A stretch of 33,894 bases of DNA from contig JAHEZO010000012.1 in assembly GCA_023250995.1 (NCBI GenBank), positions 1 through 33,894 of the forward strand. The letters are read 5' to 3'. Origin of the DNA: Flavobacteriales bacterium. GTDB lineage: Bacteria > Bacteroidota > Bacteroidia > Flavobacteriales_H > JAHEZO01. The position numbers and the translations under genes were made by a program. Shown here piece by piece: positions 1-10,117 of this stretch. The notes under the pieces are model-generated. The model was given only the letters and a program-made list of their open reading frames with translations. It was not told where the DNA came from and searched no databases. Each line of letters begins with the position of its first letter. Position 1 is the first letter of the stretch.

Positions 1-2900
1 CCAGAGCCGTTGTGGTTGGGATTAGTCAGGCTGCTTCCAGCGGAACCGGTAATGTGAGTGAAGTATTGACCAATACCACTACCGCACCTATCAATGTTAC
101 TTATGTTTATACTACCACCGCTAATAGTTGCAGCAACTCCGGCCAAAGTGTGGTGGTTACAGTAAACCCAACTCCTAATCTTAGCAGCTCTTTAACTCCT
201 TCTCCAATTTGCAGCGGAACAACTTTCAGCTATACAGCTACCAGCGCTACCTCCGGTGCTACCTTTGCCTGGACCAGAGCCGTTGTTGTTGGAATTAGTC
301 AGGCTGCTTCCAGCGGAACCGGCAATGTGAGTGAAGTATTGACCAACACCACTACCGCACCAATCAATGTAACTTATGTTTATACTACCACCGCTAATAG
401 TTGCAGCAACTCCGGGCAGAGTGTAGTGGTTACCGTAAATCCAACTCCTAATCTTAGCAGCTCTTTAACTCCTTCTGCCATTTGCAGCGGAACAACTTTC
501 AGCTATACAGCTACCAGTGCTACCTCCGGTGCTACCTTTGCCTGGACCAGAGCCGTTGTGGTTGGGATTAGTCAGGCGGCATCAAGCGGAACCGGAAATG
601 TGAGTGAAGTGTTGACCAACACCACCACTGCACCTATCAATGTAACTTATGTTTACACAACCACCGCTAATAGTTGCAGCAACTCCGGGCAGAGTGTGGT
701 GGTTACAGTAAATCCAACTCCTAATCTTAGCAGCACTTTGACCCCCTCAGCTATTTGTAGTGGAAATATTTTTAGTTATTCTCCAACAAGTTCAACATCA
801 GGGGCTACTTTTTCATGGTCAAGGCCGGCTGTGGCAGGTATTAGCCAGGCGGCTTCAAGTGGTACCGCTAATATTGCTGAAGTACTTACCAATACCACCG
901 CTGCACCAATTAATGTAACGTATATTTATACCACCACAGCCAATGGATGCGGAAATGCGGGCGAAAATGTAGTGGTAATCGTGAACCCGACTCCCAATTT
1001 AAGCAGTTCACTTTCGCCTGCGGGCATTTGCAGCGGATCAACATTCAGCTATTCGGCAACCAGTGCTACTTCGGGAGCCACATTTTCATGGAGCAGGGCA
1101 GCGGTTGCAGGAATTATTGAAGGAGCTTCCAGCGGAACCGGAAACATTAATGAACCCCTTACCAATTCCACTACAAATCCAATTAATGTAACTTATGTTT
1201 ACATTACCACAGCAAATAGTTGTAGTAACTCTGGGCAAAACGTTGTGGTTGTTGTTAACCCAACACCGGGGCTAAGCAGCACACTAAATCCCTCCCCCAT
1301 TTGCAGTGGAACAATCTTTAGCTATACAGCTACCAGTGCAACCTCAGGAGCAACATTTGCATGGTCAAGGGCAACTGTTGCAGGAATCAATGAGACGGCT
1401 TCAAGTGGAACAGGCAATGTAAGCGAAGTGTTGACCAATACAACCACTGACCCGGTGGATGTTACTTATGTTTACACTACTTCAGCCAATGGATGCGGAA
1501 ATGCTTCAGAAAATGTTATTGTAACTGTTAATCCCACACCCAATTTAACCAGTTCTTTATTACCTCCTGCTATTTGCAGTGGAAACACGTTCAGCTATAC
1601 ACCGGTTAGTGCAACTGCTGGAGCCACATTTGCCTGGTCAAGGGCAGCAGTGACAGGAATTAGTCAGCCCGCAGCAATAGGAATTGCTGATGTAACCGAA
1701 GTACTTACAAATACAACTGCAAATCCCATTAATGTAACCTATGTATATACAACATCGGCAAATGGCTGCTCGAATTCGGGGCAGAATGTGGTGGTAACAG
1801 TTAACCCTACCCCTTATTTAAACAGTACACTTTTACCTCCTGATATTTGCAGTGGATCCGTATTCAGTTATGCCGCCACCAGTGGTACTTTAGGTTCGGC
1901 ATTTTCATGGACAAGGGCTGCAATTGCAGGAATAAGTGAAGCAGCAACAAACGGAATAGGGGACATTAGCGAAACGCTTACAAACTCTACTACTGACCCA
2001 ATTAGTGTTATCTATGTTTACACCACCACGGCCAACGGATGCAGCAATTCCGGGGAAAATGTTGTTGTTACGGTAAACCCAATACCCATTTTAAGCAGTT
2101 CTCTGACCCCACCGGATATTTGCAGTGGCGATAATTTTAGTTATACACCTGTTAGTGCAACAGCTGGTGCAAATTTTTCCTGGAGCAGAGCTGCCATTGC
2201 CGGAATCAGTGAGGCATCAACCAGTGGAAGCGGTAATGTAAGTGAAACATTAACAAACACCACCACCAACCCAATTAATGTTACGTATGTGTTTAGCACC
2301 GATGCCAATGGTTGTAACAATTCAGGGGAGAATGTTGTTGTGGTTGTTAATCCTATCCCCAACCTAAGCAGTTCACTTACTCCACCGGCAATTTGCAGTG
2401 GTAATACTTTTAGCTATGTCCCATCAAGCGCCACGAGTGGAGCAACGTTTACCTGGTTAAGAGCGGCCGTTGCAGGGATTTCAGAGGCCGCTTCCTCAGG
2501 AAGTGGTTTTGTAAATGAAGTTTTAACAAATACAACCACCGCCCCGATAACTGTAATCTACGTAATTACAACCTCAGCAAATGGTTGCAGCAATTCAAAT
2601 GAAAATGTTGTTCTCACTGTTAATCCAATTCCATTTTTGAGCAGCACATTAAGCCCTCCTCCCATTTGCAGCGGAAATTTATTTGGTTATACACCTGCAA
2701 GTTCAACTTCAGGAGCTACATTTTCCTGGACAAGGCCTGCTGTTGCCGGGATAACAGAAGCCGCTTCAAATGGGTTGGGAAATGTGAGCGAAACATTAAC
2801 CAACTCAACCACCAATCCGATAATTGTTACTTACGTATTCATCACCCTTGCCAATGGCTGCAGCAATTCGGGAGAAAATGTTGTGGTTACAGTAAATCCG
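1..2900 (+). repeat. Tandem 273-bp coding repeats (PKD-like, 11 copies, first partial)
   Basis: The period is 273 bp (91 codons), seen from the same heptad at 171, 444 and 717. Each unit begins LSSSLTPxxICSG, has SATSGATFxW in the middle and ends NVVVTVNPxPN. The first three copies are very similar in DNA; copies further right are progressively more different. The period is a multiple of three, so gain or loss of units keeps the frame. Confidence 0.9.
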
Positions 2901-5900
2901 CTTCCGGTAGTTTCCTTTTCAGGGCTTGCGGCCAATTATTGTATTGATGCACCTGCGGCATTACTAAGCGGAATTCCATCCGGGGGAACTTTTTCAGGGA
3001 CAGGCATTTCCGGTAATTCTTTTTTCCCAGGAATAGCAGGAGCGGGAACTTTTATTGTTACCTACACTTTCACCGATGGAAACGGATGTACAAACTCCAT
3101 TGGACAGTCAGTAATTGTTAATGATCTTCCGGTTGTTTCATTTTCCGGCTTGGGCGGTCCATATTGCATAAGCCAGACCTCTCCCGTTCCCCTTACCGGC
3201 ACTCCTTCCGGAGGCACATTTACGGGTACAGGAATTTCAGGGAATAATTTCACCCCATCGTTAGGGGTAGTCGGGATTAACACCATAACCTATACTTATG
3301 TGGACGGAAATGGATGCACCAATAGTTCTGTGCAAAACACTACTGTTATCGGATTGCCCATAGTAAGTTTTTCGGGGCTTTCTAATGTTTACTGCATTAG
3401 TGACTCCTCACCAATAACATTAACCGGTTATCCAACTGGTGGAAGTTTTATTGGAAATGGCATCACAGGGAACATTTTCATTGCTTCTTCTGCCGGATTT
3501 GGCAATCATATTATCACCTATAATTATACTGATGCAAATGGATGTACAAATTCACAAAGCCAGACTGTTGTGGTTGTTAATTTACCCGAGGTTTTTATTG
3601 CAGGCCTTGATTCCTCTTATTGCTTAAATGGAACTACCGACACACTTACCGGTTTTCCGCAGGGGGGAAGTTTTAACGGCAATGGTATTACAAATAATTT
3701 TTTTAACCCCGCCATTGCAGGATCCGGTATGCATTTAATTTCCTATACATATACTGATACCTTTTCGTGCACCAACGATACTTCGGTTTTTGTTCAGGTC
3801 AATGATCCACCTGTAATATCGTTCACCGGATTGGCCACGGGGTATTGCGAAAATGAGGCCTCTCAGATTCTTGCCGGAAATCCTTCCGGAGGCACTTTTT
3901 CCGGAATTGGAATCAGTGGAAATTCATTCTATCCTTCCATTGCAGGAACAGGAACCCATTCCATAACTTATTCCTATAGCGATGCAAATAATTGTTCAAG
4001 TTCCATCAGCCAAACGGTGGATGTATTTTCATCTCCTGTAGTTAGTTTTATCGGACTGGCGGGGCCATATTGTTTGGATGTTGGTGCCGTATCAATGACC
4101 GGAAACCCATCAGGGGGAACTTTCAGCGGACCTGGAGTGTCAGGGAATGTATTTGACCCCTTTTTAGCTGGGGCAGGAACTCATACTGTAGTTTATTCTT
4201 ATGCAGATGCCAATGGCTGCTCTGACAGCTCCTCCCAAATTATTATTGTGAATGCTTTGCCCGTTGTTGATTTTGCAGGACTTGATTCGGTATATTGTGC
4301 AAACGGTATTGCTGATCAGCTTTCCGGGTTGCCCTCGGGAGGCACTTTCAGTGGCACCGGGATTTCTGCAAGTAATTTTGATCCGACCCTTGCGGGAACC
4401 GGAACTCATCTTATAACCTACTCATATTCTGATGGAAATGGATGTTCCAATGATACAACCAAATCCACGCAGGTGTTTAATGAGCCTTCAGTTTCTTTTA
4501 GCGGACTTGCATCAGGCTACTGCAAAAACGATTCTTTTGCAATCATGACCGGAACTCCTGCAGGAGGTTCCTTCTCCGGAACCGGAATAATCGGAAATTC
4601 CTTCTATCCATCAATTGCAGGAGTTGGAACTCACACCATCACTTATACAAATAGCGATGGAAATAATTGTTCGAATTTCACAACCCAATCGGTGGAGGTA
4701 TTTGCATCACCAGTGGTTAGCTTTAGCGGACTTGCCGGGCCTTATTGTTCGGATGGTGCAGTTGTATCTTTGACAGGAAACCCCGGAGGGGGAAATTTCA
4801 GCGGACCGGGAGTTTCAGGAAATTCTTTCGATCCTGTTCTGGCGGGAGCTGGGAATCATACCATAATTTATACCTATGCAGATATAAATGGATGCGCTGA
4901 CAGCTCTTCTCAATTTGTTTTAGTGAATGACTTGCCGATAGTGGATTTTGCCGGCCTTGATTCTGCTTATTGCATAAACAATCCTGCTGATCAACTATTG
5001 GGATTGCCGGCCGGGGGAAATTTTAGTGGTAATGGAATTTCTTCAAATAATTTTAATCCCTCGGTTGCAGGAATTGGAACACATGTAATTAATTATACCT
5101 ATACAAATACCGCTGGTTGCACCGGAACAATATCAAAAAACACTATTGTTAATGCTGCCCCTACCGCAACAATTACTGCCGGTGGACCCACCTCCTTTTG
5201 TCAGGGGGGATCGGTTTCCCTCACCGTAAATTCCTCGGTAAGCTATCAGTGGAGTACCGGGGCCCTTACACAATCCATTAATGCCAACACTTCGGGTACT
5301 TATTTTGTAACGGTTACCAATGCTAGCCTTTGCAGTGCATCAGCCAGCATATTAATCAATGCCAATAATAATCCCTCCTTAGCTGTTTCAAGCATTACAA
5401 ATGCCAGTTGCAATGGGTTGAATAATGGAAAGGCCTCGGTAACCGTATCAGGGGGATCTTTTCCATATAGTTTTTTATGGGACAATAATGCCTCCAGTCA
5501 AACCAGCCCAACAGCCACCGGTTTAAGTGCCGGCAACTATTCAGTTACCGTAACTGACATTAATAATTGCCTTGCTACCCTTATGGTTACAATTACTAAT
5601 CCTTCAGGACTGGGCGGTGTAACATTCTCTTCAAACACCTGCACCGGAGGAAGCACCGGGTCAGCATCGGTAAATGCTTCAGGAGGTACCTCTCCTTATA
5701 ATTATTTGTGGGACACAAATGCCTCGGGTCAAACCAGCTTTACCGCAACCGGACTTGGAGCCGGGCTTTATAGTGTTACAATTACTGATGCAAATTTATG
5801 TACCCTTGTTACAAGTCAAACCGTATTAGCCACGGATGCGGTATTTCTAGCTTATTCCGTTTTGCCTTCATGTGCAGGTGGAGCCAATGGCAGTGCTACC

Positions 5901-7907
5901 GTTACAGCAAATGGAGGAATAACCCCATACAGTTATCAATGGGATACAACAGCATTTAATCAAATTAGTCCTACAGCCACTGGACTCACCGGGGGAAATT
6001 ATTCTGTTACAGTAAGTGATTCAAACAATTGTATTTCCGTTGCATCAGTTAACGTTGGACTCGTTCCAGGCCTTAACCTTTCCATCTCCTTTAACGGTGG
6101 CTGTGACGGTGGAAACAGCGGAAATGCCACTGCAACCGTTTCAGGAGGCACTCAGCCCTATTCATTTTTATGGGATACCGCTGCAGGAAACCAAATCACT
6201 CCAACGGCATCAGGGCTTTCCTCAGGAGTTTTCGGTGTAAAAGTTACTGATATGAATGGATGTTTTGCACAAGACAGCATAACTGTAATTGTTCCCCAAG
6301 CTTTTTCTGTAACTCTCACCTCGACCGATGTTACTTGTGGAGGAGCAGACGATGGAACTGGTTCAGTAGCGGCTTCAGGTGGTACTTCCCCTTATTTTTA
6401 CCAATGGAGCGGAGGCCAAAGTTCTTCGAGCGCCATAGGACTTGGGGCTGGAATTTACTCAGTAACCGTAACAGATTCGAAAGGATGCATGGATACACTT
6501 CTTGCAACCATCAATGAGCCTGTTCCTGTTTTAATTTCTGACACTTCTACACCTGCAGATTGCGGTGTAAATAATGGAACTGCAACCGTATTGGTAACCG
6601 GAGGAACATTTCCTTACGGGTACCTTTGGGATAGTAATGCTTCGGGGCAAACTTCTCCTGTTGCCACTAACCTAGGTGTTGGAATTTATACTGTTACTGT
6701 TACCGATTCAAATGGTTGCATTTCAATTGCAAACATTGTTGTTAACGGGAGCTCCGGTCTTATTCTTGGCGTTACTTCAACTAACGCATCCTGCAATGGT
6801 TCCCAGGACGGAACTGCCGTGGTGGTGGCCAACGGTGGAAATTCCCCATATATTTATTTATGGAGTGATGGTCAAACGAATTCAACCGCCAGCGGACTTG
6901 GAGTAGGTACATATTACGTAACAGTTACAAATGCAGACAGCTGCCTTTCGTTTGACTCGGTTACAGTAACGCAACCACCACCTGTAATAGCCACCATTTC
7001 AAACGATACTACAATTTGCAGCGGTGATTCCATTGATCTTTTCATTACCGGTGGCTCAGCATATCTCTGGACCAGTGGAGACAGCACTCCGGCCATCCGA
7101 GTTGCCCCAAACATTACAACCATATATTCTGCCGGGGTTTTTGATAATTCACAATGCATGACCACCGTATCTGTCAAGGTAAATGTGATTCCATTGGTTA
7201 AAGCTACAATTTCAGGAGATACCGAAATTTGTCTTGGAAAATTTGCAAGCATTAATGCAAATGGGGGTACAAATTATTTATGGAGTACGGGTGAAACATC
7301 TCAAACAATTACGGTTAATCCCGGAATAACTACTGTTTACTCAGTTACAGCCACAAATGCCTGTTTTGTTGATTCAACTTCAGCCCAGGTGAACGTGAAC
7401 TATATTATTTCAACCATAACACCAGACGATACCATTTTATATGGGGACAGCATACAATTAAATGCCACTGGCGGGTTGCAATATCAGTGGGAACCATCTA
7501 CCGCCCTGAGTTGTACCGATTGCTCCAATCCTATTGCTAATCCGGTGGAAAACATTACTTATTTTGTTACCATAACCGATGCTGGCGGGTGCTCAGGAAT
7601 AGACACCGTTTTTATTTCGGTGGATGATTCAAAATCACTTTTTGTTCCTAATATTTTCTCTCCCAATGGAGATGGCGAAAACGATATTCTTTATGTTTAT
7701 GGAAAAGGCATAGTAAAAATAATTTTTAATATTTACGACCGTTGGGGTGAAAAAATATTTGGGACCGAAAATAAATTGCAAGGCTGGAATGGAATCTCTC
7801 CAATAAATTCCCATTATAATACGGGTGTGTATGCCTATGTTCTTTTCGTTGAATTTTATGATGGCACCACCCAAAACCTTAATGGAAATATTACCCTTGT
7901 AAAATGA
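1..7907 (+). CDS. Giant repetitive surface adhesin with SprB repeats and T9SS type B sorting domain (5' partial)
   Basis: The frame is open from base 3, so the start and signal peptide lie outside the window; about 2,634 residues are present. In order: the end of one and then ten complete PKD-like repeats of about 91 residues (to about 2900), ten repeats of about 75 residues with a VVSFSGL...YC signature (2901-5156), one Ig-like segment, seven SprB-type repeats ending in YSVTVTDxNxC (about 5371-6980), two or three further Ig-like segments, and a C-terminal domain from about 7641 beginning FVPNIFSPNGDGEND and containing IYDRWGEKIF. That last domain is the gliding-motility/CHU_C type B sorting signal of the type IX secretion system. 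Paired cysteines in each repeat suggest disulfides. Known relatives (SprB) are mobile cell-surface adhesins for gliding or attachment; that role here is inferred. Thr/Ser/Asn-rich composition fits an extracellular fibre. Confidence 0.9.
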   Translation, partial: RAVVVGISQAASSGTGNVSEVLTNTTTAPINVTYVYTTTANSCSNSGQSVVVTVNPTPNLSSSLTPSPICSGTTFSYTATSATSGATFAWTRAVVVGISQAASSGTGNVSEVLTNTTTAPINVTYVYTTTANSCSNSGQSVVVTVNPTPNLSSSLTPSAICSGTTFSYTATSATSGATFAWTRAVVVGISQAASSGTGNVSEVLTNTTTAPINVTYVYTTTANSCSNSGQSVVVTVNPTPNLSSTLTPSAICSGNIFSYSPTSSTSGATFSWSRPAVAGISQAASSGTANIAEVLTNTTAAPINVTYIYTTTANGCGNAGENVVVIVNPTPNLSSSLSPAGICSGSTFSYSATSATSGATFSWSRAAVAGIIEGASSGTGNINEPLTNSTTNPINVTYVYITTANSCSNSGQNVVVVVNPTPGLSSTLNPSPICSGTIFSYTATSATSGATFAWSRATVAGINETASSGTGNVSEVLTNTTTDPVDVTYVYTTSANGCGNASENVIVTVNPTPNLTSSLLPPAICSGNTFSYTPVSATAGATFAWSRAAVTGISQPAAIGIADVTEVLTNTTANPINVTYVYTTSANGCSNSGQNVVVTVNPTPYLNSTLLPPDICSGSVFSYAATSGTLGSAFSWTRAAIAGISEAATNGIGDISETLTNSTTDPISVIYVYTTTANGCSNSGENVVVTVNPIPILSSSLTPPDICSGDNFSYTPVSATAGANFSWSRAAIAGISEASTSGSGNVSETLTNTTTNPINVTYVFSTDANGCNNSGENVVVVVNPIPNLSSSLTPPAICSGNTFSYVPSSATSGATFTWLRAAVAGISEAASSGSGFVNEVLTNTTTAPITVIYVITTSANGCSNSNENVVLTVNPIPFLSSTLSPPPICSGNLFGYTPASSTSGATFSWTRPAVAGITEAASNGLGNVSETLTNSTTNPIIVTYVFITLANGCSNSGENVVVTVNPLPVVSFSGLAANYCIDAPAALLSGIPSGGTFSGTGISGNSFFPGIAGAGTFIVTYTFTDGNGCTNSIGQSVIVNDLPVVSFSGLGGPYCISQTSPVPLTGTPSGGTFTGTGISGNNFTPSLGVVGINTITYTYVDGNGCTNSSVQNTTVIGLPIVSFSGLSNVYCISDSSPITLTGYPTGGSFIGNGITGNIFIASSAGFGNHIITYNYTDANGCTNSQSQTVVVVNLPEVFIAGLDSSYCLNGTTDTLTGFPQGGSFNGNGITNNFFNPAIAGSGMHLISYTYTDTFSCTNDTSVFVQVNDPPVISFTGLATGYCENEASQILAGNPSGGTFSGIGISGNSFYPSIAGTGTHSITYSYSDANNCSSSISQTVDVFSSPVVSFIGLAGPYCLDVGAVSMTGNPSGGTFSGPGVSGNVFDPFLAGAGTHTVVYSYADANGCSDSSSQIIIVNALPVVDFAGLDSVYCANGIADQLSGLPSGGTFSGTGISASNFDPTLAGTGTHLITYSYSDGNGCSNDTTKSTQVFNEPSVSFSGLASGYCKNDSFAIMTGTPAGGSFSGTGIIGNSFYPSIAGVGTHTITYTNSDGNNCSNFTTQSVEVFASPVVSFSGLAGPYCSDGAVVSLTGNPGGGNFSGPGVSGNSFDPVLAGAGNHTIIYTYADINGCADSSSQFVLVNDLPIVDFAGLDSAYCINNPADQLLGLPAGGNFSGNGISSNNFNPSVAGIGTHVINYTYTNTAGCTGTISKNTIVNAAPTATITAGGPTSFCQGGSVSLTVNSSVSYQWSTGALTQSINANTSGTYFVTVTNASLCSASASILINANNNPSLAVSSITNASCNGLNNGKASVTVSGGSFPYSFLWDNNASSQTSPTATGLSAGNYSVTVTDINNCLATLMVTITNPSGLGGVTFSSNTCTGGSTGSASVNASGGTSPYNYLWDTNASGQTSFTATGLGAGLYSVTITDANLCTLVTSQTVLATDAVFLAYSVLPSCAGGANGSATVTANGGITPYSYQWDTTAFNQISPTATGLTGGNYSVTVSDSNNCISVASVNVGLVPGLNLSISFNGGCDGGNSGNATATVSGGTQPYSFLWDTAAGNQITPTASGLSSGVFGVKVTDMNGCFAQDSITVIVPQAFSVTLTSTDVTCGGADDGTGSVAASGGTSPYFYQWSGGQSSSSAIGLGAGIYSVTVTDSKGCMDTLLATINEPVPVLISDTSTPADCGVNNGTATVLVTGGTFPYGYLWDSNASGQTSPVATNLGVGIYTVTVTDSNGCISIANIVVNGSSGLILGVTSTNASCNGSQDGTAVVVANGGNSPYIYLWSDGQTNSTASGLGVGTYYVTVTNADSCLSFDSVTVTQPPPVIATISNDTTICSGDSIDLFITGGSAYLWTSGDSTPAIRVAPNITTIYSAGVFDNSQCMTTVSVKVNVIPLVKATISGDTEICLGKFASINANGGTNYLWSTGETSQTITVNPGITTVYSVTATNACFVDSTSAQVNVNYIISTITPDDTILYGDSIQLNATGGLQYQWEPSTALSCTDCSNPIANPVENITYFVTITDAGGCSGIDTVFISVDDSKSLFVPNIFSPNGDGENDILYVYGKGIVKIIFNIYDRWGEKIFGTENKLQGWNGISPINSHYNTGVYAYVLFVEFYDGTTQNLNGNITLVK
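2901..5156 (+). repeat. Tandem coding repeats of about 75 residues, VVSFSGL...YC type (10 copies)
   Basis: Ten units each start with a variant of VVSFSGLxxxYC, have a central PSGGTFSGxGISGNxFxP stretch and end ITYTYTDxNGC. The copies diverge more than the first repeat block. Units 5-7 and 8-10 show the same alternating order of sub-types (SGY-C, GPY-C, DSxY-C), which suggests duplication of a three-unit block. Confidence 0.8.
5371..6980 (+). repeat. SprB-type repeats (7 copies)
   Basis: Seven units of about 75-80 residues have the pattern SCNGxxxGxAxVxxxGGxxPYxYLWD, then TxxGLxxGxYSVTVTDxNxC. This is the SprB repeat found in Bacteroidota surface adhesins, including the gliding adhesin it is named for. 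The seven final Cys motifs are YSVTVTDINNC, YSVTITDANLC, YSVTVSDSNNC, FGVKVTDMNGC, YSVTVTDSKGC, YTVTVTDSNGC and YYVTVTNADSC. Confidence 0.82.
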
Positions 7908-7975
7908 ATACTTTGAGAAAATTGGTAAAAATTAATAATTAGGGTAGTAAAATTATTTTCCCGTAGGTTTGCAAA

Positions 7976-9985
7976 ATGTTTCAGGAATACGATATTATTG
8001 TTGTTGGGGCCGGTCATGCCGGATGCGAGGCTGCGGCTGCTGCGGCTAATTTAGGTTCTAATGTCCTTCTGATTACAATGGACATGACCAAAATTGCACA
8101 AATGAGTTGCAACCCGGCAATGGGGGGAATTGCCAAAGGACAAATTGTAAGGGAAATTGATGCTTTGGGAGGATATTCAGGAATTGTAACGGATAAAACA
8201 TCTGTTCAGTTCAGAATGTTAAACCGTTCAAAGGGGCCCGCTATGTGGAGCCCGAGGGCACAAAACGACAGGGCTTTGTTCACCCTGGAATGGAGGCAGA
8301 TGCTTGAAAAAACGCCAAATCTTGATTTCTGGCAAGATCTGGTAAAAGAAATTAAGGTGGAGAAACAGGGTGAGAGGACCAAAGTGTGTGGGGTAATAAC
8401 CGGGATGGGGGTAGAGATAAAATGTAAATCTTTAATTCTTACCAACGGAACTTTTTTAAATGGAATAATTCATATTGGGGAGAAAAATTTTGGAGGTGGC
8501 AGGGTAGGGGAGAAGTCTTCTTCGGGAATTACTGAGCAATTAAATTCCCTTGGTTTTGAAAGCGGGAGAATGAAAACAGGAACTCCTCCAAGAGTTGATG
8601 GCCGCTCCCTTGATTACTCAAAAATGGAAGAGCAAAAGGGGGATGAAATTCCAGGAAAATTTTCATTCTTTGAGGGAACCTCACCCCTCTATCTCAACCA
8701 TAACGGAAGCCGGACTTTTCCCTTGCCGGCAGGGGGAAAACCAGGAGGACTTTCCTGCCATATCACCTATACCAATAATGAGGTTCACGATCTTCTCAAA
8801 ACGGGCTTTGAAAAATCTCCAATGTATAGTGGCAGAATTCAGGGAACCGGCCCAAGATATTGTCCTTCTATTGAGGATAAAATTAGCCGCTTTGCCGATC
8901 GCGAGAGGCATCAGATATTTGTAGAGCCGGAAGGTTGGAACACCATTGAAATTTATGTGAATGGTTTTTCCACCTCTTTGCCAGAAGAGGTTCAGTATAA
9001 GGCATTAACAAAAATTCATGGCTTCGAAAGGGTTAAAATGTTCAGACCCGGTTATGCCATTGAATACGATTATTTTCCACCGGTTCAATTAAACCACACC
9101 CTTGAAACAAAACTCATTGAAAATCTGTACTTTGCCGGACAAATTAATGGCACCACAGGGTATGAGGAGGCTGCTTGTCAGGGTTTAATGGCCGGAATTA
9201 ATGCTCACTTAAAAAACTCAGAAAAAAATCCCCTTGTGTTAAAAAGGGAGGAAGCATATATAGGAGTTTTAATTGATGATTTGATTACCAAAGGGACCGA
9301 TGAGCCTTACAGGATGTTTACTTCCAGAGCCGAGTTCCGGATACTTTTAAGGCAAGACAATGCGGATAGCAGGCTTACGGAGAAATCTTTCAGAATTGGC
9401 CTTGCCTCTGAAAAAAGAATGAAAATGGTTGAAAAAAAGGCAGGGGTTACAAATCAAATTATCAGCTTCTTTAAAACCGAAAGCATTGAGCCGGCAATAA
9501 TTAATTCAAAACTTGAAGAGCTTGGCACTGCACCTCTAACTCAAAAATTAAAGTTAGTAAACCTGCTTTTAAGGCCCCAGGTTAGCATTTGGGATATAGC
9601 CGACAGTTATTTAGCATTAAAAAAAATTTTAGTTAGCCTTGATGAAAATGAAGAATTTGGTAGGGATTTACGGGAAGAAGAGTCAAAAAATTATTCTCAT
9701 TTATTTTTTGGTTTTTCAAATATAAAGGAGGCAATTGAACAGGCAGAAATCCTGATGAAATATGAAGGTTACATAGAAAAGGAAAACGAATCTGCAGAAA
9801 AATTAAAACGAATGGAGGAAATGAAAATATGGGATAATTTTGATTATTCAAGAATTAGTTCAATTTCAAATGAGGCCAGGCAAAAATTCACATTGATTCG
9901 CCCAAAAACTTTAGGACAAGCATCCCGAATAAGTGGTATTTCACCATCCGATATTTCAGTCTTAATGGTTTACTTAGGAAGATAG
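7976..9985 (+). CDS. mnmG: tRNA uridine-5-carboxymethylaminomethyl modification enzyme MnmG (GidA)
   Basis: MnmG is the FAD-dependent partner of MnmE; together they install the (carboxymethyl)aminomethyl group on wobble U34 of certain tRNAs in the cytoplasm. The N-terminus DIIVVGAGHAGCEAA is the dinucleotide-binding loop. SCNPAMGGIAKG, GTGPRYCPSIEDKI, GQINGTTGYEEAACQG and FTSRAEFRILLRQDNADSRLT are family signatures in the expected order. At 669 residues it is about 40 longer than the usual 620-630; the extra length appears to lie in the C-terminal helical part (around residues 545-585). The ATG is fixed by the position of the nucleotide-binding motif. The gene lies 68 bp after the adhesin on the same strand, with no terminator recognised between them. 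Confidence 0.97.
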   Translation: MFQEYDIIVVGAGHAGCEAAAAAANLGSNVLLITMDMTKIAQMSCNPAMGGIAKGQIVREIDALGGYSGIVTDKTSVQFRMLNRSKGPAMWSPRAQNDRALFTLEWRQMLEKTPNLDFWQDLVKEIKVEKQGERTKVCGVITGMGVEIKCKSLILTNGTFLNGIIHIGEKNFGGGRVGEKSSSGITEQLNSLGFESGRMKTGTPPRVDGRSLDYSKMEEQKGDEIPGKFSFFEGTSPLYLNHNGSRTFPLPAGGKPGGLSCHITYTNNEVHDLLKTGFEKSPMYSGRIQGTGPRYCPSIEDKISRFADRERHQIFVEPEGWNTIEIYVNGFSTSLPEEVQYKALTKIHGFERVKMFRPGYAIEYDYFPPVQLNHTLETKLIENLYFAGQINGTTGYEEAACQGLMAGINAHLKNSEKNPLVLKREEAYIGVLIDDLITKGTDEPYRMFTSRAEFRILLRQDNADSRLTEKSFRIGLASEKRMKMVEKKAGVTNQIISFFKTESIEPAIINSKLEELGTAPLTQKLKLVNLLLRPQVSIWDIADSYLALKKILVSLDENEEFGRDLREEESKNYSHLFFGFSNIKEAIEQAEILMKYEGYIEKENESAEKLKRMEEMKIWDNFDYSRISSISNEARQKFTLIRPKTLGQASRISGISPSDISVLMVYLGR

Positions 9986-10117
9986 GATTGAAAGGTAAAA
10001 AAAGTAAATAAAAACCATTTTAGATAATACAAAAATTTTTTAACCATTCCCTTCCTTTTCTTTGCCCAAATTTTATTTTAAGAGGTGGAGTAGGGGAGAT
10101 AAAAAAAAAATATTTCA

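Noticed and set aside
1-2900. Regular repeats that could be taken for a CRISPR array
   Set aside because: The period is 273 bp, a multiple of three, within a continuous reading frame; units encode PKD-like domains and there are no short repeats with unique spacers.
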